DNA from: Piliocolobus tephrosceles
Lineage: Eukaryota > Chordata > Mammalia > Primates > Cercopithecidae
Direction of reading: 5' to 3'
DNA: 64,000 nucleotides
Assembly (NCBI RefSeq): GCF_002776525.5
Contig: NC_045447.1
Span: 24,301,002-24,365,001 of the forward strand
The number at the start of each line of letters is the position of its first letter. The first letter of the stretch is position 1. The notes below the pieces were generated by a model. That model was not told the DNA's origin. It was given only the letters and a program-made list of their open reading frames with translations, and made no database searches. This document shows, piece by piece, positions 33,112 to 44,870 of the stretch. The position numbers and the translations under genes were made by a program.

Positions 33112-33953
33112 TTAAAGTAGTCCTAGGGGATACATTCCAAGAACCCCAGTGGATGCCTGAAACTACAGACAGTACCAAACTCTATATATACTATGGTATA
33201 GCTTTTTCAATACATACATCCCTAGGATGTTTAATTTATAAATTAGGCACAGAGATTAACAACTAATCATGAAATAGAACAATTATAACAACATGCCAGC
33301 ATCACTATTCTTGCACTTTGAAAATGAGGGTCACTTGAACACCCACACTGCAATACCAAGACAGGTTTTCAGATAACTGAAACAGCTACTAGGTGACTAA
33401 TGGCCAGGGAGTATATACAGGGTGGATATGGTGGACAAAGGGATGAGTCATGTCCCAGGGGGAACAGAGCAGGATGGCACAAGATTTCATCACTCAGAAT
33501 GATGCACAATTTAAAACTTAGGAATTGTTTATTTCCGGAATTTTCCATTCAATATTTTCAGACTGCAGTAGATTGCAGATAACTGAACTTTTTTTTTTTT
33601 TTTTGAGATGGAGTCTCGCTCTGTTGCCCAGGCTGGAATGCAGTGGCATGCTCGGCTCACTGCAAGCTCCGCCTCCCGGGTTCATGCCATTCTCCTGCCT
33701 CAACCTCCCAAGTAACTGGGACCACAGGCGCCCGCCACCACGCCCGGCTACTTTTTTTTTTTTTGTATTTTTTTTTTAGTAGAGGCGGGGTTTCACCGTG
33801 TTAGCCAGGATGGTCTCAATCTCCTGACCTCATGATCTACTCGCCTCAGCCTCCCAAAGTGCTGGGATTACAGGCATGAGTCACCGCGCCCAGCAGGTAA
33901 CTGAACTTTTGAAAAGCAAGACTGAGGACAAGGAGAAACCACAGTACTATATA
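33112..33953. mobile_element. Tigger/MER2-like DNA transposon, split by an Alu
   Basis: Left end 'agtagtcctaggggatacat', then 'gtggatgcctgaaactacag' and 'ataaattaggcacagag'. Right part: 'caagatttcatcactcagaa', 'gaattgtttatttccgga'. After the Alu it continues to an end near 'ccacagtacta'. The ends look like weak inverted repeats beside TA, as expected of pogo/Tigger elements. No transposase is left. Confidence 0.75.
33589..33894 (-). mobile_element. AluY-like, antisense, with TSD
   Basis: 'tgagatggagtctcgctctg', 'aagctccgcctcccgggttc' through 'caccgcgcccagc'. Target duplication 'agataactgaactttt' (33577 on) and 'aggtaactgaactttt' (33895-33910) with one mismatch. It inserted into the Tigger element. 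Confidence 0.95.
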
Positions 33954-34457
33954 TCTACACTTACAGATATACACATGCATACATATACAGAAACTATAAT
34001 TCCATAATATATGTAATAATGTCACAGTCATACTGTAACTATCGTTATATAACATTATCTTACATATAAAAATATTACATAACATTTTTTAAATCCAGGC
34101 TATTCAATGTTGAACTAGGAATTTGGTTTCCTTGCTCCTAACCCTGTACTGTTATTGCCTTAAGAATTTAGTTTCCTCTGCTTTTCCTGAGCTGTATGGA
34201 ATTTTTTTCTTATGTCTATTAGTTACTTATTTACTAATTTAAAAAGAAATACACTAAGGACCTAAGATTAAAGGCTCTAAACTTAATTACAGGAATAAAG
34301 CAATCAACAAAGGCTACTCTGTGTTCATGCTTCAGAAGTCACATGACAGAGGGTGAAGACTGTAATAGCTCTGAACACCAGGGATGATGCATCAGTACTC
34401 AGAAGGTGTGGCTTGAGCTAACATCCATGCTAAGGCTATTAAGACGAGTGTGTTTCC
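33954..34457. other. Unassigned AT-rich sequence
   Basis: Contains impure tacata repeats to about 34080. No gene seen. Confidence 0.45.
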
Positions 34458-34744
34458 GGCCGGGCGCGGTGGCTCACGCTTGTAATCCCAGCACTTAGGG
34501 AGGGAGGCCGAGGCGGATCACGAGGTCAGGAGTTCGAGACCACAGTGAAACCCCGTCTCTACTAAAAATACAAAAAATTAGCCGGGCGTGGTGGCAGACG
34601 CCTGTAGTCTCAGCTACTCAGGAGGCTGAGGTGGGAGAATGGCTTGAACCCAGGAGGCGGAGCTTGCAGTGAGCCGAGATGGGGCCACTGCACTCCAGCC
34701 TGGGCTACAGAGCGAGACTCTGTCTCAAAAAAAAAAAAAAAAGG
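34458..34744 (+). mobile_element. AluY-like, sense
   Basis: High-identity Alu with 'gagcttgcagtgagccgag'. It lacks about 10 bases after 'gttcgagacca', has a small 'gggagggagg' duplication, and carries 'gatggggccactgcac', an unusual variant. The flanks give only a weak duplication. Confidence 0.95.
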
Positions 34745-34845
34745 CTAGTATATCTCCACAGGCCAAGACTGAACAGGATTGAATTCCCAAAGAGTTCAAG
34801 GCATTCTCCTGTGTTATAAGCAGATCGAAGAATAAAATCATTGGT

Positions 34846-35192
34846 TTTTTCTGCTCAGGCTGCCGTAACAAAGTGCCACAGACTGGGTGGCTTAAACAAC
34901 AGAAATGTATTTTCTTACAGTGCTGGAGACTGGATGTCCAAGAACAAGGTGTCAGAAGGCCTCTCTCCTTGACTTGCAGATGATCAATTTCTCACTGTCT
35001 TCACATGGTCTATGTGAGCCTAAATCCTAATTTCCTCTTCTTAGAAGGACGACAAGTATATTGGACTACAGCCCACCCCAGTGACCTTATTTAATCTTAA
35101 TTACCTCAGAATAGTTACATTCTGAAGTACTGGGGGTTAGGATTTCAACATGAATTTTGGAGGTACACAATTCAACCTCTAACAGTCACCAA
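34846..35192 (-). mobile_element. MLT1-type solo LTR, antisense
   Basis: 'gctcaggctgccgtaacaaa', 'gggtggcttaaacaacaga' and 'ggttaggatttcaacatgaa' are the complement of MLT1. No internal MaLR sequence adjoins. Confidence 0.85.
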
Positions 35193-35289
35193 AGGAAGCC
35201 CCTCCCTGGAAAATGATAGGCCTGCTTGTATTTCAAATTGGACCAGCATCGTCTAAGAAAATGTTGCATTATAATGAAATTGTTTTGTA

Positions 35290-35562
35290 TCTACACCATC
35301 CAATTGGGAGATGTTGGATATGTCTATGACCTTGATTGTGGTGATGAGAGCACAGATGTGTGCCTATGCCCGAACTCACCAAATTGTGCACATCTGGATG
35401 TTGCAGGTCTTATATGCCAACTACATCTCAACAACGTTATCTTTAAAAAAAGAAAGACAAATGTTTCCTTATTCCACTTACACGAGGTATCTAAAATAGT
35501 CAACTCCTAGAATCAAAGAGTAAAATGATGGTTTCCAAGGGGCTGAGGGAGGGGAGAAATTG
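35290..35562 (+). mobile_element. Old L1M 3' end, sense
   Basis: 'gaccttgattgtggtgatga', 'aactcaccaaattgtgcac' and 'atgatggtttccaaggggct' are L1M 3' text. The 94-residue frame at 35226-35510 is derived from it. Confidence 0.6.
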
Positions 35563-35569
35563 CCCCCAT

Positions 35570-35760
35570 GTATTCCTTCAAAATGCCAGCTCCTTCCCAC
35601 TCAAGGCCTTTACACTTGCTATTTCTTCTGCTTGGAGGCATCTCCCCCAAGATCTTTGAATAATGGTTTCCTTCTTGCCATCCAGGCCTCATATCAAGCA
35701 CCATCTCCTCAAAAAGCCTTCCTTCATTTCCCTGTACAAACTAGGGGAAATATACTAGTC
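35570..35760 (+). mobile_element. LINE-2 RT-end fragment, sense
   Basis: 'actcaaggcctttacacttg', 'ctatttcttctgcttgga' and 'aaaagccttccttcatttcc' are the end of the L2 frame. Confidence 0.75.
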
Positions 35761-35959
35761 TTGATGGTCCTGGCATGGATGTTAGCTCAAACCACGCCTT
35801 GTGAGTATTGACACATCATTGCTGGTGTCTGGGGCTATTAGAGTCTTTATCTTCTGTCATGTGACTTTTGAAGAATGAACACAGAGTAGCCTTGTGGATT
35901 ACTTTCTTCCTTTATTAAGTTTATAGCCTTTATTCTTAGGTCCTTAAGGTACTTCTTTT

Positions 35960-36525
35960 TAAATCAGATTAGACAGGCTTCCCCTAATCCTATCACCTCG
36001 TTTTTTTCTTTTTCTTTTTCTTTTTTTTCTTTCTTTTTTTTTTCTTTTTAAGACAGGGTCTCACTCTGTAGCCTAGGCTGGAGTGCAGTGGTGCAATCTT
36101 GGCCCACTGCAACCTCTGCCTCCCAGGCTCAAGTGATCCTCCCGCCTCAGCCCCACCAAGTAACTGGCACATGCTACCATGCCTGGCTAAATTTTTGTAC
36201 TTTTTTATAGAAACGGGGTTTCTCCATGTTGCCCAGGCTGGCCTCAAACTCCTGGGCTCAAGCAATCTGCCCGCCTTGGCCTTCCAAAGTGCTGGGATTA
36301 CAGGCATGAGCCACCACACCCCGCTTCATTTTACTTTTATTATATTTAATCCTATCTGACATCATCTTGTTTATTTATTTGTTGTTTATTGTCCACCTCC
36401 CCTTCCACATGCCCATTGTATCATAGGCTCCATGAGAGCAAGGACTTTGTCTGTCTTGTCTACTGCTTTCTTCCTGGTTCCTGAATAAGGGACAGGATCT
36501 CAACAAATATCCCATGAAGGAAGGA
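35960..36525 (+). mobile_element. LINE-2 3' region, sense, split by an Alu
   Basis: 'gacaggcttcccctaatcc' lies on the left of the Alu. On the right, 'catcatcttgtttatttatt' and 'ctccatgagagcaaggac' with 'tttgtctgtcttgtctac' are the L2 3' region. Confidence 0.7.
36001..36325 (-). mobile_element. AluJ/S-like, antisense
   Basis: Begins with about 50 bases of impure T/CT tail, then 'gacagggtctcactctgtag' through 'gagccaccacaccccgc'. It interrupts an L2. Confidence 0.95.
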
Positions 36526-36529
36526 TGGC

Positions 36530-37040
36530 TAGATGGATAACTGGATGGATGGATGGATGGATGGATGGATGGATGGATGGATGGGTGGATGGATAGATAG
36601 GGGCAGTGGGTGGGTGGGTGGGTGGGTGGATGGATGGGTGGATGGGTGAATGGATGGATGAGTGGATCAATGGGTGGTAGAAGGGCAAATGGAGGAAGGA
36701 TGGATGGATGGATCAATGGGTGGTAGAATGGTGAATGGATGATGGATGGATGGATGGATGGATGGATGGATGGATGGATGGATCGATGGATGGTAGAATG
36801 GTTAATGGATGGATGGATGGATGGATGCATGGATCGATGGATGGTAGAATGGTTAATGGATGATGGATGGATGGATGGATGGATGGATTGATGGATGGAT
36901 GGGTGGATGTATGGATGAGTGGATGGATGGATGGGTGGATGGATGAGTGGATCAATGGATGGTAGAATGGTGAATGGATGATGGATGGATGGATGGATGG
37001 ATGGGCAGGTGAAAAGATGGAAGCATGGATGGATGATGAG
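36530..37040 (+). repeat. (ATGG)n array of about 0.5 kb
   Basis: Tetranucleotide array with variant units (gggt, gagt) and a recurring marker block near 'atggtagaatggt' that begins about 36665, 36711, 36781, 36832 and 36950. A minus-strand frame of 254 codons (36375-37139) and others read through it as Ile-His-Pro-Ser repeats because a 4-bp repeat keeps all frames open. No gene. Confidence 0.95.
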
Positions 37041-37828
37041 TAGATGGACACCCCCTAGAAAGCCAGCCAACAGCCTAGGCCTCAGCCAGTCAACAGAATT
37101 GAGGAGACCACATTGTACCCAGGAAATCCAAGCAGACATTCACAGGGTAACTGATTATTTATATGGAGTCCCACAGCTTGCTCACTTTCACAGCCTCATG
37201 TGAACAAGACAGTATCTTACACAAATCCCCCTCCCTGGAGTGAGGAGAGGGTGAGCAGGTGTGGTTGGTGCTCACAAACTTAACAGTTCTGGGGACCTAA
37301 CCTGGCCCCAGACACACAATCTATAAAACTGCTCCTGCTCTATGATAAAATGATTTAGTTCTGAGGAGTGTACCCAAGGAAATAATCCCAAAGGAAGGAC
37401 GGACTGGTGAGGAGTAACTTTATATCTTTGTATGATAGAGTAGTGTTTTTTAAAAATTGCAAACACACGGCAACAAGAGAACAGCCAAGCAGCTTGTGTG
37501 GCACATTATATAGGTACACATCTTTTATCTAAAACCTTTAGGGCCTAATGTACTTTGGAAATCAAAATGTTCCCAATTTTAGAAAATCTATTTGTTGCTT
37601 ATATTCTATTGTATATCATACCCAGCAGAGTCTAGGGCAATACATCAAAGACACTAGTAGCAGCAGCAAAACAGATACACAGTCATCATAAGTGGGATCA
37701 ATAAAGAATACAAATAGCCTCATATCTGTTCAGGTAAGGTTAGGAAAAAGAACCTTCTCAGCAGAAGAACTGGTTTATGAAGCTTCACTGATTTCATAAG
37801 TGCAGATAAGAGATGTGGACTTAACTGA
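37041..37828. other. Unassigned sequence
   Basis: No gene. Slight resemblance to Tigger-like text around 37510-37600 is too weak to annotate. Confidence 0.4.
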
Positions 37829-38063
37829 TTTATTTTTATTTTACTTTAAGTTCTGGGCTACATGCATAGAACATGAAGGTTTGTTACATAGATATACATG
37901 GGTCATGGTGGTTTGCTGCACCTATTAAACCATCATCTAGGTTTTAAGCCCAGCATGCATTAGGTATTTCTCCTAATGCTCTCCCTCCCCTTGCCCCCCA
38001 CCCCATGACAGGCCCCGGTGTGTGATGTCCCCTCCCTGTGTCCATGTGTTCTCATTGTTCATT
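37829..38063 (-). mobile_element. LINE-1 3' end (PA-like), antisense
   Basis: 'attttactttaagttctggg', 'aacatgaaggtttgttacat', 'gcattaggtatttctccta' and 'ccatgtgttctcattgttca'. A short, strongly 5'-truncated copy. Confidence 0.9.
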
Positions 38064-38109
38064 GACAAGGGTACAATGTGGTAATACTGAAGAACTTATT
38101 TGGAAAAAA

Positions 38110-38131
38110 AGAGAGAGAGAGAGAGAGAGAA
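38110..38131. repeat. (GA)n microsatellite
   Basis: About 11 GA units. Confidence 0.9.
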
Positions 38132-38801
38132 ACAGCACTGTCAATAGAATATGCTCCATTGACATGTAAAATAGATACTAACAAGGACTAGGAGAGGACC
38201 AGGGCCATGGATTCTCAGTCTATGAGGCTGGATGTACATGGATTAAAGGAAAAGTGAGGTCACAGGTAGGTGTGGGAGGTTGAGGGGTTGCAGGGTGAGA
38301 GAGCAGGAAACAGGGCATCAAAACTGCCACTTTCTTCTTGATCTTCCTCCCTACTCAGAGCCTCCCAGAGAATGGGGAAGCCAGCACAGAAAACCAGGAC
38401 TCTATTCAGCAATAGAAAAGGGGTTGCAGGGCACCATTCTATGACAAGGACTATGAATCACATACAAAGATTTTTAGTGGGGCTCCTTGCTGGCGGCACC
38501 AAAGGAGTGTTCTTACCAGGACCCAGATCCATTCTCAGTGGTTCCAATCTCCATTGCAGTGAAGACCTCAAGGGGCTCTATCCACAGGAAGCAATGTCAG
38601 AGGTCCTGTTAAGTAAGTAACTAACCTGATTTTTCCTGGTGCAGACAGAGTTGGTGGAAGCAGGTGATGCCAAGAAAGTTGCTCTGATCTGAAATTTGGA
38701 AGGCAAGAGTGTTCATCCTGGGTCAGCTTTCAAAACATCCTTTTGAAATATATGGTGTCCCTCTTCAGTCTCTCCTTATCTCAAGAAAATAAAACTCCAG
38801 G
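38132..38801. other. Unassigned sequence
   Basis: The 82-residue plus frame at 38372-38620 is not recognisable. No gene claimed. Confidence 0.45.
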
Positions 38802-39480
38802 TACCATTTTTAAATTTAATTATTTTAATTGACCTATAATAATTGTACTTGTTTACAAGGTACATAGTAATGCTTTGATACATATAATGTATAGTGAACA
38901 GATTAGGGTAATTAGCATATGCATCAACTCAAGCATTCATCATTTCTTTGTGTTGGGAACATTCAGTATCTTCCTCCTAGCAATTTGAAACTATATGATA
39001 TGGTTTGGCTGTGTCCCTACCCAAATCTCATCTTAAATTATAGCTCCCATAATTCCCACGTGTTGTGGGAGAGACCCAGTGGGAGATAATTGAATCATGG
39101 AGGCAGTTTCCCCCATTCTGTTCTCATGATAGTGAATAAGTCTCACGAGATCTAATGATTTTATAAGGGGTTTCCCCTTTCACTTGGTTCTCTTTCTGTC
39201 TTGTCTGCTGCCATGTAAGACGTGCCTTTCACCTTCCACCATGACTTTGAGGCCTCCCCAGTCATGAGGAACTGTGAGTCCATTCAATATTTTTCTTTAT
39301 AAATTACCCAGTCTTGGGTATGTCTTTATCAGCAGCATGAAAACAGACTAATATACTATATAATATATTATTGTTAACTATTGTCACCCTACGGTGTTAC
39401 AGGATACTAGAACTTACTTCTCCTATCTCATTGTAATTTTATATCCTTTAACACAAGCTCTTTCTTTCCGAAATCATCCT
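38802..39480 (-). mobile_element. L1MB-like 3' region, antisense, split by an LTR
   Basis: 'gacctataataattgtactt', 'gggtaattagcatatgcatc' and 'tttgtgttgggaacattcag' left of the LTR, and 'gttaactattgtcaccctac' on the right. Confidence 0.75.
38996..39355 (+). mobile_element. THE1/MST-type solo LTR with 5-bp TSD
   Basis: A 360-bp MaLR LTR from 'tgatatggtttggctgtgtc' to 'catgaaaacagactaatata', with 'gtgaataagtctcacgagat' and the end-region poly(A)-type 'ttctttataaattacccagt'. 'ctata' flanks it at 38991-38995 and 39356-39360. It has no internal region, so it is a solo LTR left by recombination. Confidence 0.95.
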
Positions 39481-39774
39481 TCCAACAGACAGAAATTGAA
39501 CAAGAAAGTGACCCCTGTCAAGGAAAGGAACTTTGAGGCCTGGCTGACATCATCTGGGTTCTACTGTCTGCTGTGTCTTTCCCTAGTGTTCCTTCATAAA
39601 TCGTGAAGATTTTCTGAAGATTTCTGGATTGACACTCCGCCTGGCCACTGCCATTTGAACTTTTGCTCATGCCCAGGTACTACCTGCTGGACCCCTTTCT
39701 TTGACTCCAAGTTTCTCCAACACAGGAAACCTCTGTTGTCTCACAACAAGCCTTCAATTTGGGGATCCTTAACC

Positions 39775-39885
39775 TAATTTATATAGAAGGAAACTGATAA
39801 TCATGCAAGAGATACGACTGGCCCAAAATCATACAGGTTCTCAGAAAATGCAGGTATTTTAACCAGGCTTTCTGACTCCAACATG
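39775..39885 (-). mobile_element. MIR, antisense
   Basis: 'atagaaggaaactgataatc', 'cccaaaatcatacaggttct' and 'aaccaggctttctgactcca' follow the MIR complement. Confidence 0.6.
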
Positions 39886-40071
39886 TAGAGTTTTTTCACA
39901 GCATGATTGTCCCAAGGGGAAATTTTTAGTGGGGAATCTATACCTTTGGAAATAACAGTTTGATTTTAGCAGACAAAAGGCATCAGAATCCACAATTGGT
40001 GAGTGCGGTAGATTAGTGAGTAGATCATAAAGAGATTTGGCTTTGAAATAGAAAACAGACTTCAGGATCGT

Positions 40072-40170
40072 GGGCAAATCTTGTTGCCAAACTGGGCCTC
40101 AGTTTTCTCATCTGTAAAACGAGTTTGTTGGACAACATGACCTTGAAGGGACCTTCAGAAAAGGTTTGAA
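40072..40170 (+). mobile_element. MIR-like fragment, sense
   Basis: 'actgggcctcagttttctca', 'tctgtaaaacgagtttgttg' and 'gaccttgaagggaccttc'. MIR-related and very old. Confidence 0.6.
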
Positions 40171-40905
40171 CAATGGTGATCCCAGGGATATTATGCTTGC
40201 GGCTGGATATACAAAGTTTGGCTATATTTTGTTAAAATGATTGGTAACTTCATTGCATAGGTATTCAGGAAACAACAAGGGTAATCATTTTGTTTTACAG
40301 CAAAAAAGAACAGAACCCAGAAAGGTATTAAATCTTACTGAGGAAAAACAACTCCCCACCGCCTCCTGCCTCATCCCCAGAGACACTGTCAGAATTTGTT
40401 TGTTCAAGCGACATAATCAGTAACATCTAAAATTAGCAGCCAAGCTTCCTCTCTCTCCCACTTCATCATTTCTGAGAGGTTTTATAGATTGGAGAATTGC
40501 TTATCATGATGATGGAATAACTCATTTTAAAAATCGCAAACTGAGAAAACAAGTTTACTGCCTTATTTTTGAATAGTTTGGGCCTGAAAGGAAAATGATT
40601 TCACCAAACAAAAGGAAAAAAAGCAATTATCTGAGATGAAAACACCCAGCCCATCACTATGCCTCCGGAAGATGAAATTCATTGATCAGAGTTAAATTTC
40701 CAGGCCTGGGTGGAAAAAAATAAGGTCCCTGCATCATTAATTTCAATAGAATCTAAAATAATGTGATGCAGCCAGGCAACAACACAATGAAATCTAATGT
40801 TCCCTGTTCCCTATGTCACCTGCTCCCAGAGTGCAGTGGGGTAGAAGACACAGGCACACTTTCAGCTGTCCAGAGACAGGGCTTTCCAAGCTGCTGGGCT
40901 TTCTT
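40171..40905. other. Unassigned sequence
   Basis: Repeat-poor. Short frames only, none recognisable. Confidence 0.45.
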
Positions 40906-41270
40906 CCAATTATGATATATTTCAAACATTCAGAAAAATGCAGAGAATCATGCAACAAATACTCCCACACTAACCCAGATTTAATCAATGTTGACATTTT
41001 GCCGTTTTGACAAAATGCCCTCAAAAGCATTTTAAAGCAATAAAATGTCACAGGTATAGTATGCTGGAAATTCCTTCACCACTCATCCATCCTCCCAGCC
41101 CCTTTTCTCCTTCTCCAGAGATAACTGATATTCTGTTATATACCAATAATCTGATATAGGTATATGCAGTTCATCCCTGTGGGTTTTCATACACACTATA
41201 TATGTGTTGTCCTGTTTATTTTTCCCTGCTGTGGTAAAGCACACATAACATGATAAAATTTAACATTATA

Positions 41271-41540
41271 GGGTCTCTCTCTGTAACCCAGACCGGAGTG
41301 CAGTGGCATGATCTCGGCTCACTGCAGCCTCAACCTCCAGGGCTCAGGTGATCCTCCCACCTCAGCCTCCTAAGTAGCTGGGACTACAGGTGCATGCCAT
41401 CATGCTCAGCTAGTTTTTGTAATTTTTGTACATATGGGGTTTCACCATGTTGCCAAGGCTGGTCTCAAACTCTTGGACTCAAGTGATTTGCCCGCCTCCC
41501 AAAGTGATGGGATTTCAGATGTGAGCCAGCACATCCAGGC
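41271..41540 (-). mobile_element. AluJ-like, antisense
   Basis: 'gggtctctctctgtaaccca' to 'gagccagcacatccaggc', without a T-rich tail. About 12 bases before 'ctcccaaagtgatggg' are missing. Confidence 0.9.
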
Positions 41541-41745
41541 ATAACCATTCTAAAGTGTGCAATTCAGTGGCATTTAGTACATAAACAGTATTGTGCAACT
41601 ATCACCACTATCTAGATCCAGAATATTTTTATCAGCTTAGAAGGAACCTCATGCCATTTAAGCAATCATTCCTCATTCTCCCCTCTCCCTAACCCTTGGC
41701 AGTCACTAATATAATTTTTGTCTCCATAGATTGGCCTATAATGGA

Positions 41746-42036
41746 TTTTTTTTGTTTTACAGGCAAGGTCTTACTCTGCTGACCAGGCTGGAGTACAGTG
41801 GAGTGATTATAGCTAAATGCAGCCTCAATCTCCTGAGTTCAAGTAATCCTCCCACCTCAGCCTCCTGAGTAGCTGGAACCACAGGCATATGCCACCACAC
41901 ACAGCTAATTTTTTTACTTTTTTATAGATACAGGACGTCACTTTGTTGCCCAGGCTGGTCTTAAACTCCTGGACTCAAGCAATTCTCCTGACTTGGCCTC
42001 CTAAACTGCAATAGGCATGAGTCAGTGCACATGACT
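41746..42036 (-). mobile_element. AluJ-like, antisense, with probable TSD
   Basis: Diverged Alu. Flanks 'taatggatttt' and 'taatgagatttt' are a likely target duplication. Confidence 0.9.
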
Positions 42037-42819
42037 AATGAGATTTTTATATAAGCAGAATCATGAAATATGAGATTTTTGTGACTGACTTTTTTCATGT
42101 AACATAATGCTTTCAAGGTTCATCCATGTTGTGGCATGTATCAGCACTTCATTCTTTTTTATGGCCAAATAATATTCCATTTGGTGGATATACCACTTTT
42201 TCCAGTCATCGGTTGATGGACATTTAGATTGCTTCTACTTTTCAGCTATTATGAATAATGCTGCTATGAATATTCATGTGTAAGTTTTTATACAGAAAGA
42301 CATTTTCAGTTCTCTTGGTTATATAATTAGGAGTAGAATCACTTGGTGATATAGTAACTTATGTTTATTTTAACATTTTGAGGAACTGCCAGATGGTTTC
42401 CAATACTCTGCATATTTTCACATGCAATCATCCTACATCTGCTTTTTCCACTCACTATTAATGTTTTGGAGATTCCTCCAATTTAAAACTTCACTGTCAT
42501 TTATTTATTTTGATGGTGGTATAGAATACCATTTGTGTGAACAAACCACCATTTATTCCCATTCCCCTATTGCTGGATATTTAGGTTCTTCCCAGTTTTC
42601 CATTACCATAAATAACACTGCCACAAAGGGAGTTTCAAAGCTTTCCATCTATGGACCAAATCTGCAGAGCAGGGGAGCCTCACAGACCACATAGCAGCTA
42701 CTGCTAGCTGACAACCCTCTCAAAACTCTTGGGGTGATGGTTCTAACTTGTGGGTAGAGCGTTGGAGTGAGCGAGCTAGAGGGATGCATCAGAAGATGCC
42801 GAAAACATAACTAAAGCTC

Positions 42820-43192
42820 TGAGACCACAGCATGGTTGTGTATAATTATTCCCAGTCATTGCTGCACTCCCTGAAAGAGGTCGCTGTGGCTGCCCTCCTT
42901 GGCTTGGCTGTGATTGGTGTGGCCTCAGGATATAAGCAGTAGTGATGTATGCAACACGGGAGCAGGAGCCTTGGAGCCAACCCTGTTACTCCCCTCTGCC
43001 ATGCCACAGGAGCAGCACAACCCAGATGAGAGCTGCTTCCTCAGCCTGGCTCTCAGAATAAAAAGCCCATGGAGCTGAGCCACAGTTGGCCCATGGGGAC
43101 CTACGAAGTGAGCCAAACACACTCTCAGTGTTGTAAGTCTCTGAGATATTGGTGCTGCAGCACACCTTAACAAAAGCTCTTGGGAGAGGTCT
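42820..43192 (+). mobile_element. MLT1-type LTR, sense
   Basis: 'cagaataaaaagcccatgga', 'gctgagccacagttggccc' and 'gttgtaagtctctgagatat' are the 3' half of a MaLR LTR. The 5' boundary is uncertain. Confidence 0.55.
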
Positions 43193-43344
43193 CTTCTTTG
43201 TCATCATCCCAACTGAACTCTCTGCAGTTTTGACCTAGGCGTCCACCTGCCTAATTTTTAAACCCTTTTAGGTATCATTCAAACTAACATGCATTTGCCA
43301 TGGACTCTGTGTATGACCCAGCCCAGAACTTGGGGTTGAAAAGC

Positions 43345-43600
43345 ACAAGGAAAATAACAACAGCTAGTGATCCTGACAACCTGCTCTGGGCCAGCTGCTG
43401 CTACAGGCACTTGTGCAGATAGAGTGTCAGTTGTTCTTGTGTTACCGGAAGGAGGCAGGCATTACCAGTCTCCCCAATTCATTGATGAGGAAATTGATGT
43501 GCCAAGGTGTTAAATAACAAGACTAAAGTAATAATTGATCTAGCAAGAGGCATTTGGAGGAACTGTACCTGAGCACCCTGACTCCTGTATCCTATAAGTT
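43345..43600 (-). mobile_element. MIR, antisense
   Basis: 'gctgctacaggcacttgtgc', 'attgatgaggaaattgatgt' and 'gccaaggtgttaaataac' match the MIR complement. The right end is weak. Confidence 0.6.
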
Positions 43601-43797
43601 ACACAGTTTTCATCCAGTGAGCTTGCAGATGTGCAATGAGAAAATGTTCTTCCATCATGCCAACACAGTTTGGGGGGCATAAAGCACATGCCAGCCTCTG
43701 TGCCAGGACAGGGTGAAGATAAGTCAGACAGACACAAATTCTACAATTCTTACCCTGAGGGAGATGAAAACAGAGGAAAAAAATATTTTCCCCCACT

Positions 43798-44148
43798 GGC
43801 TTTTGTTTTTTATAGTTTCAGGGGGCACATGTGCAGGTTTGTTACATGGATACATTGTGTAATGGTGATGCTGGGCTTCTAGTGAACCCATCACCCAAAC
43901 AGTAAACATTGCATCCAATAGGTAATTTTTCAACCCTCACCCTCCTCCCACCCTTCTGGATTTTGGAGTCACCAATGTCTATTATTTCCCTCTTTATGTC
44001 CGTGAGTAACTATTGTTTAGCTCCCACTTAAAAGTGAGAACACATGGTATTTGATTTTCTGTTTCTGAGCCATTTCACTTAGGATAATGGCCTCCAGCTC
44101 CATCCATGTTGCCGCAGAAGATGTGATTTCTTTCTTTTGTATGGCTGT
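43798..44148 (-). mobile_element. LINE-1 3' end (PB-like), antisense
   Basis: 'tgtgcaggtttgttacatgg', 'tagctcccacttaaaagtg' and 'ccagctccatccatgttg' read as the antisense L1 end. A G8 run at 44151 lies just past it. Confidence 0.85.
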
Positions 44149-44164
44149 GGGGGGGGAAATTTTT

Positions 44165-44403
44165 AACTAATTGCATCCTATTCATATGAAATATCCAGAA
44201 CAGGCAAATCATAGAGACAGAAAGGTGAGTGTTTGCCAGAGTATGGAGAACAAGGAGTGACCATTTAAAGTGTATGGGGTTTCCCTTTGAGATGATGAAA
44301 ATTTCTGGAACTAGATAGCGGTGATGGTTGAGCAACATTGCGAATGTACCAAACATCACAGATGGCAAATTTTATGCATGCTTCAGCACAATGAAAATAA
44401 AAC
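44165..44403 (+). mobile_element. L1MB-like 3' end, sense
   Basis: 'atgaaatatccagaacaggc', 'agatagcggtgatggttgag' and 'caaattttatgcatgcttc' lie head-to-head with the preceding antisense L1. Confidence 0.7.
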
Positions 44404-44424
44404 TAATTGTATAAATGTATATCA

Positions 44425-44525
44425 TTGCAATAAGTGCTGTAGGGAAAGTACAGGGAGCTGTCAAGCCACATGATAGGGAGGCCTGCACTGATCTGGGGTA
44501 TCGGATGCTTCTCTGAGGAAGCGAT
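44425..44525 (-). mobile_element. LINE-2 fragment, antisense
   Basis: 'gcaataagtgctgtagggaa' and 'gatgcttctctgaggaagcg' correspond to the L2 complement. Confidence 0.5.
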
Positions 44526-44658
44526 GCCAGCCCCTACCCCACAGGCTTGTGCGTGCCTCCATGCAAGACTCAGCAGAGGTCAGCCCCGGTGTGTTGTGCC
44601 CTTGTGCATACTGTAAGCTCCCTTCACAGCAGTTACCTCAGTGCATCGTTGTTTGTTT

Positions 44659-44678
44659 GTGTGTGTGTGTGTGTGTGT
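44659..44678. repeat. (TG)n microsatellite
   Basis: About 10 TG units. Confidence 0.9.
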
Positions 44679-44717
44679 AATCCTTAGACAAAAAGTCATT
44701 CACCTGCTAGAAAGCAG

Positions 44718-44870
44718 AATCCTTCATTCATTCAATCACCAGGTGGTTTTCAAGCTCAGAGTCCATGTAGACATCGCAATAAATACAACTGCAGGATTGC
44801 TGCCCTTGCAAGGCTTTAAGCTTAGCGGAGGTGTAGATGACAAGCAAGCAAACCAGTGTGAGCAGATTGT
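44718..44870 (-). mobile_element. LINE-2 3' end, antisense
   Basis: 'ccttcattcattcaatcacc', 'gcaataaatacaactgcagg' and 'ttgctgcccttgcaaggc' fit the L2 complement. Confidence 0.55.

Larger units (their letters stand above)
40906..42640 (-). mobile_element. Old L1M tract, antisense, with two Alu insertions
   Basis: 'ccagatttaatcaatgttga' and 'agcacacataacatgataaa' at the left, 'tgcaattcagtggcattta' in the middle, 'ggttcatccatgttgtggc' and 'gttgatggacatttagattg' at the right. More than one L1M copy is probable (a second unit from about 42430). Confidence 0.7.

Noticed and set aside
36530..37040. Regular repeat array resembling a CRISPR-like pattern
   Set aside because: Units are 4 bp with no unique spacers in a vertebrate genome; it is a simple satellite.
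36375..37139. 254-residue minus-strand reading frame with His-Pro-Ser-Ile repeats
   Set aside because: It lies almost wholly on a tetranucleotide repeat, which keeps every frame open. It shows no domain, and neighbouring frames are equally long.
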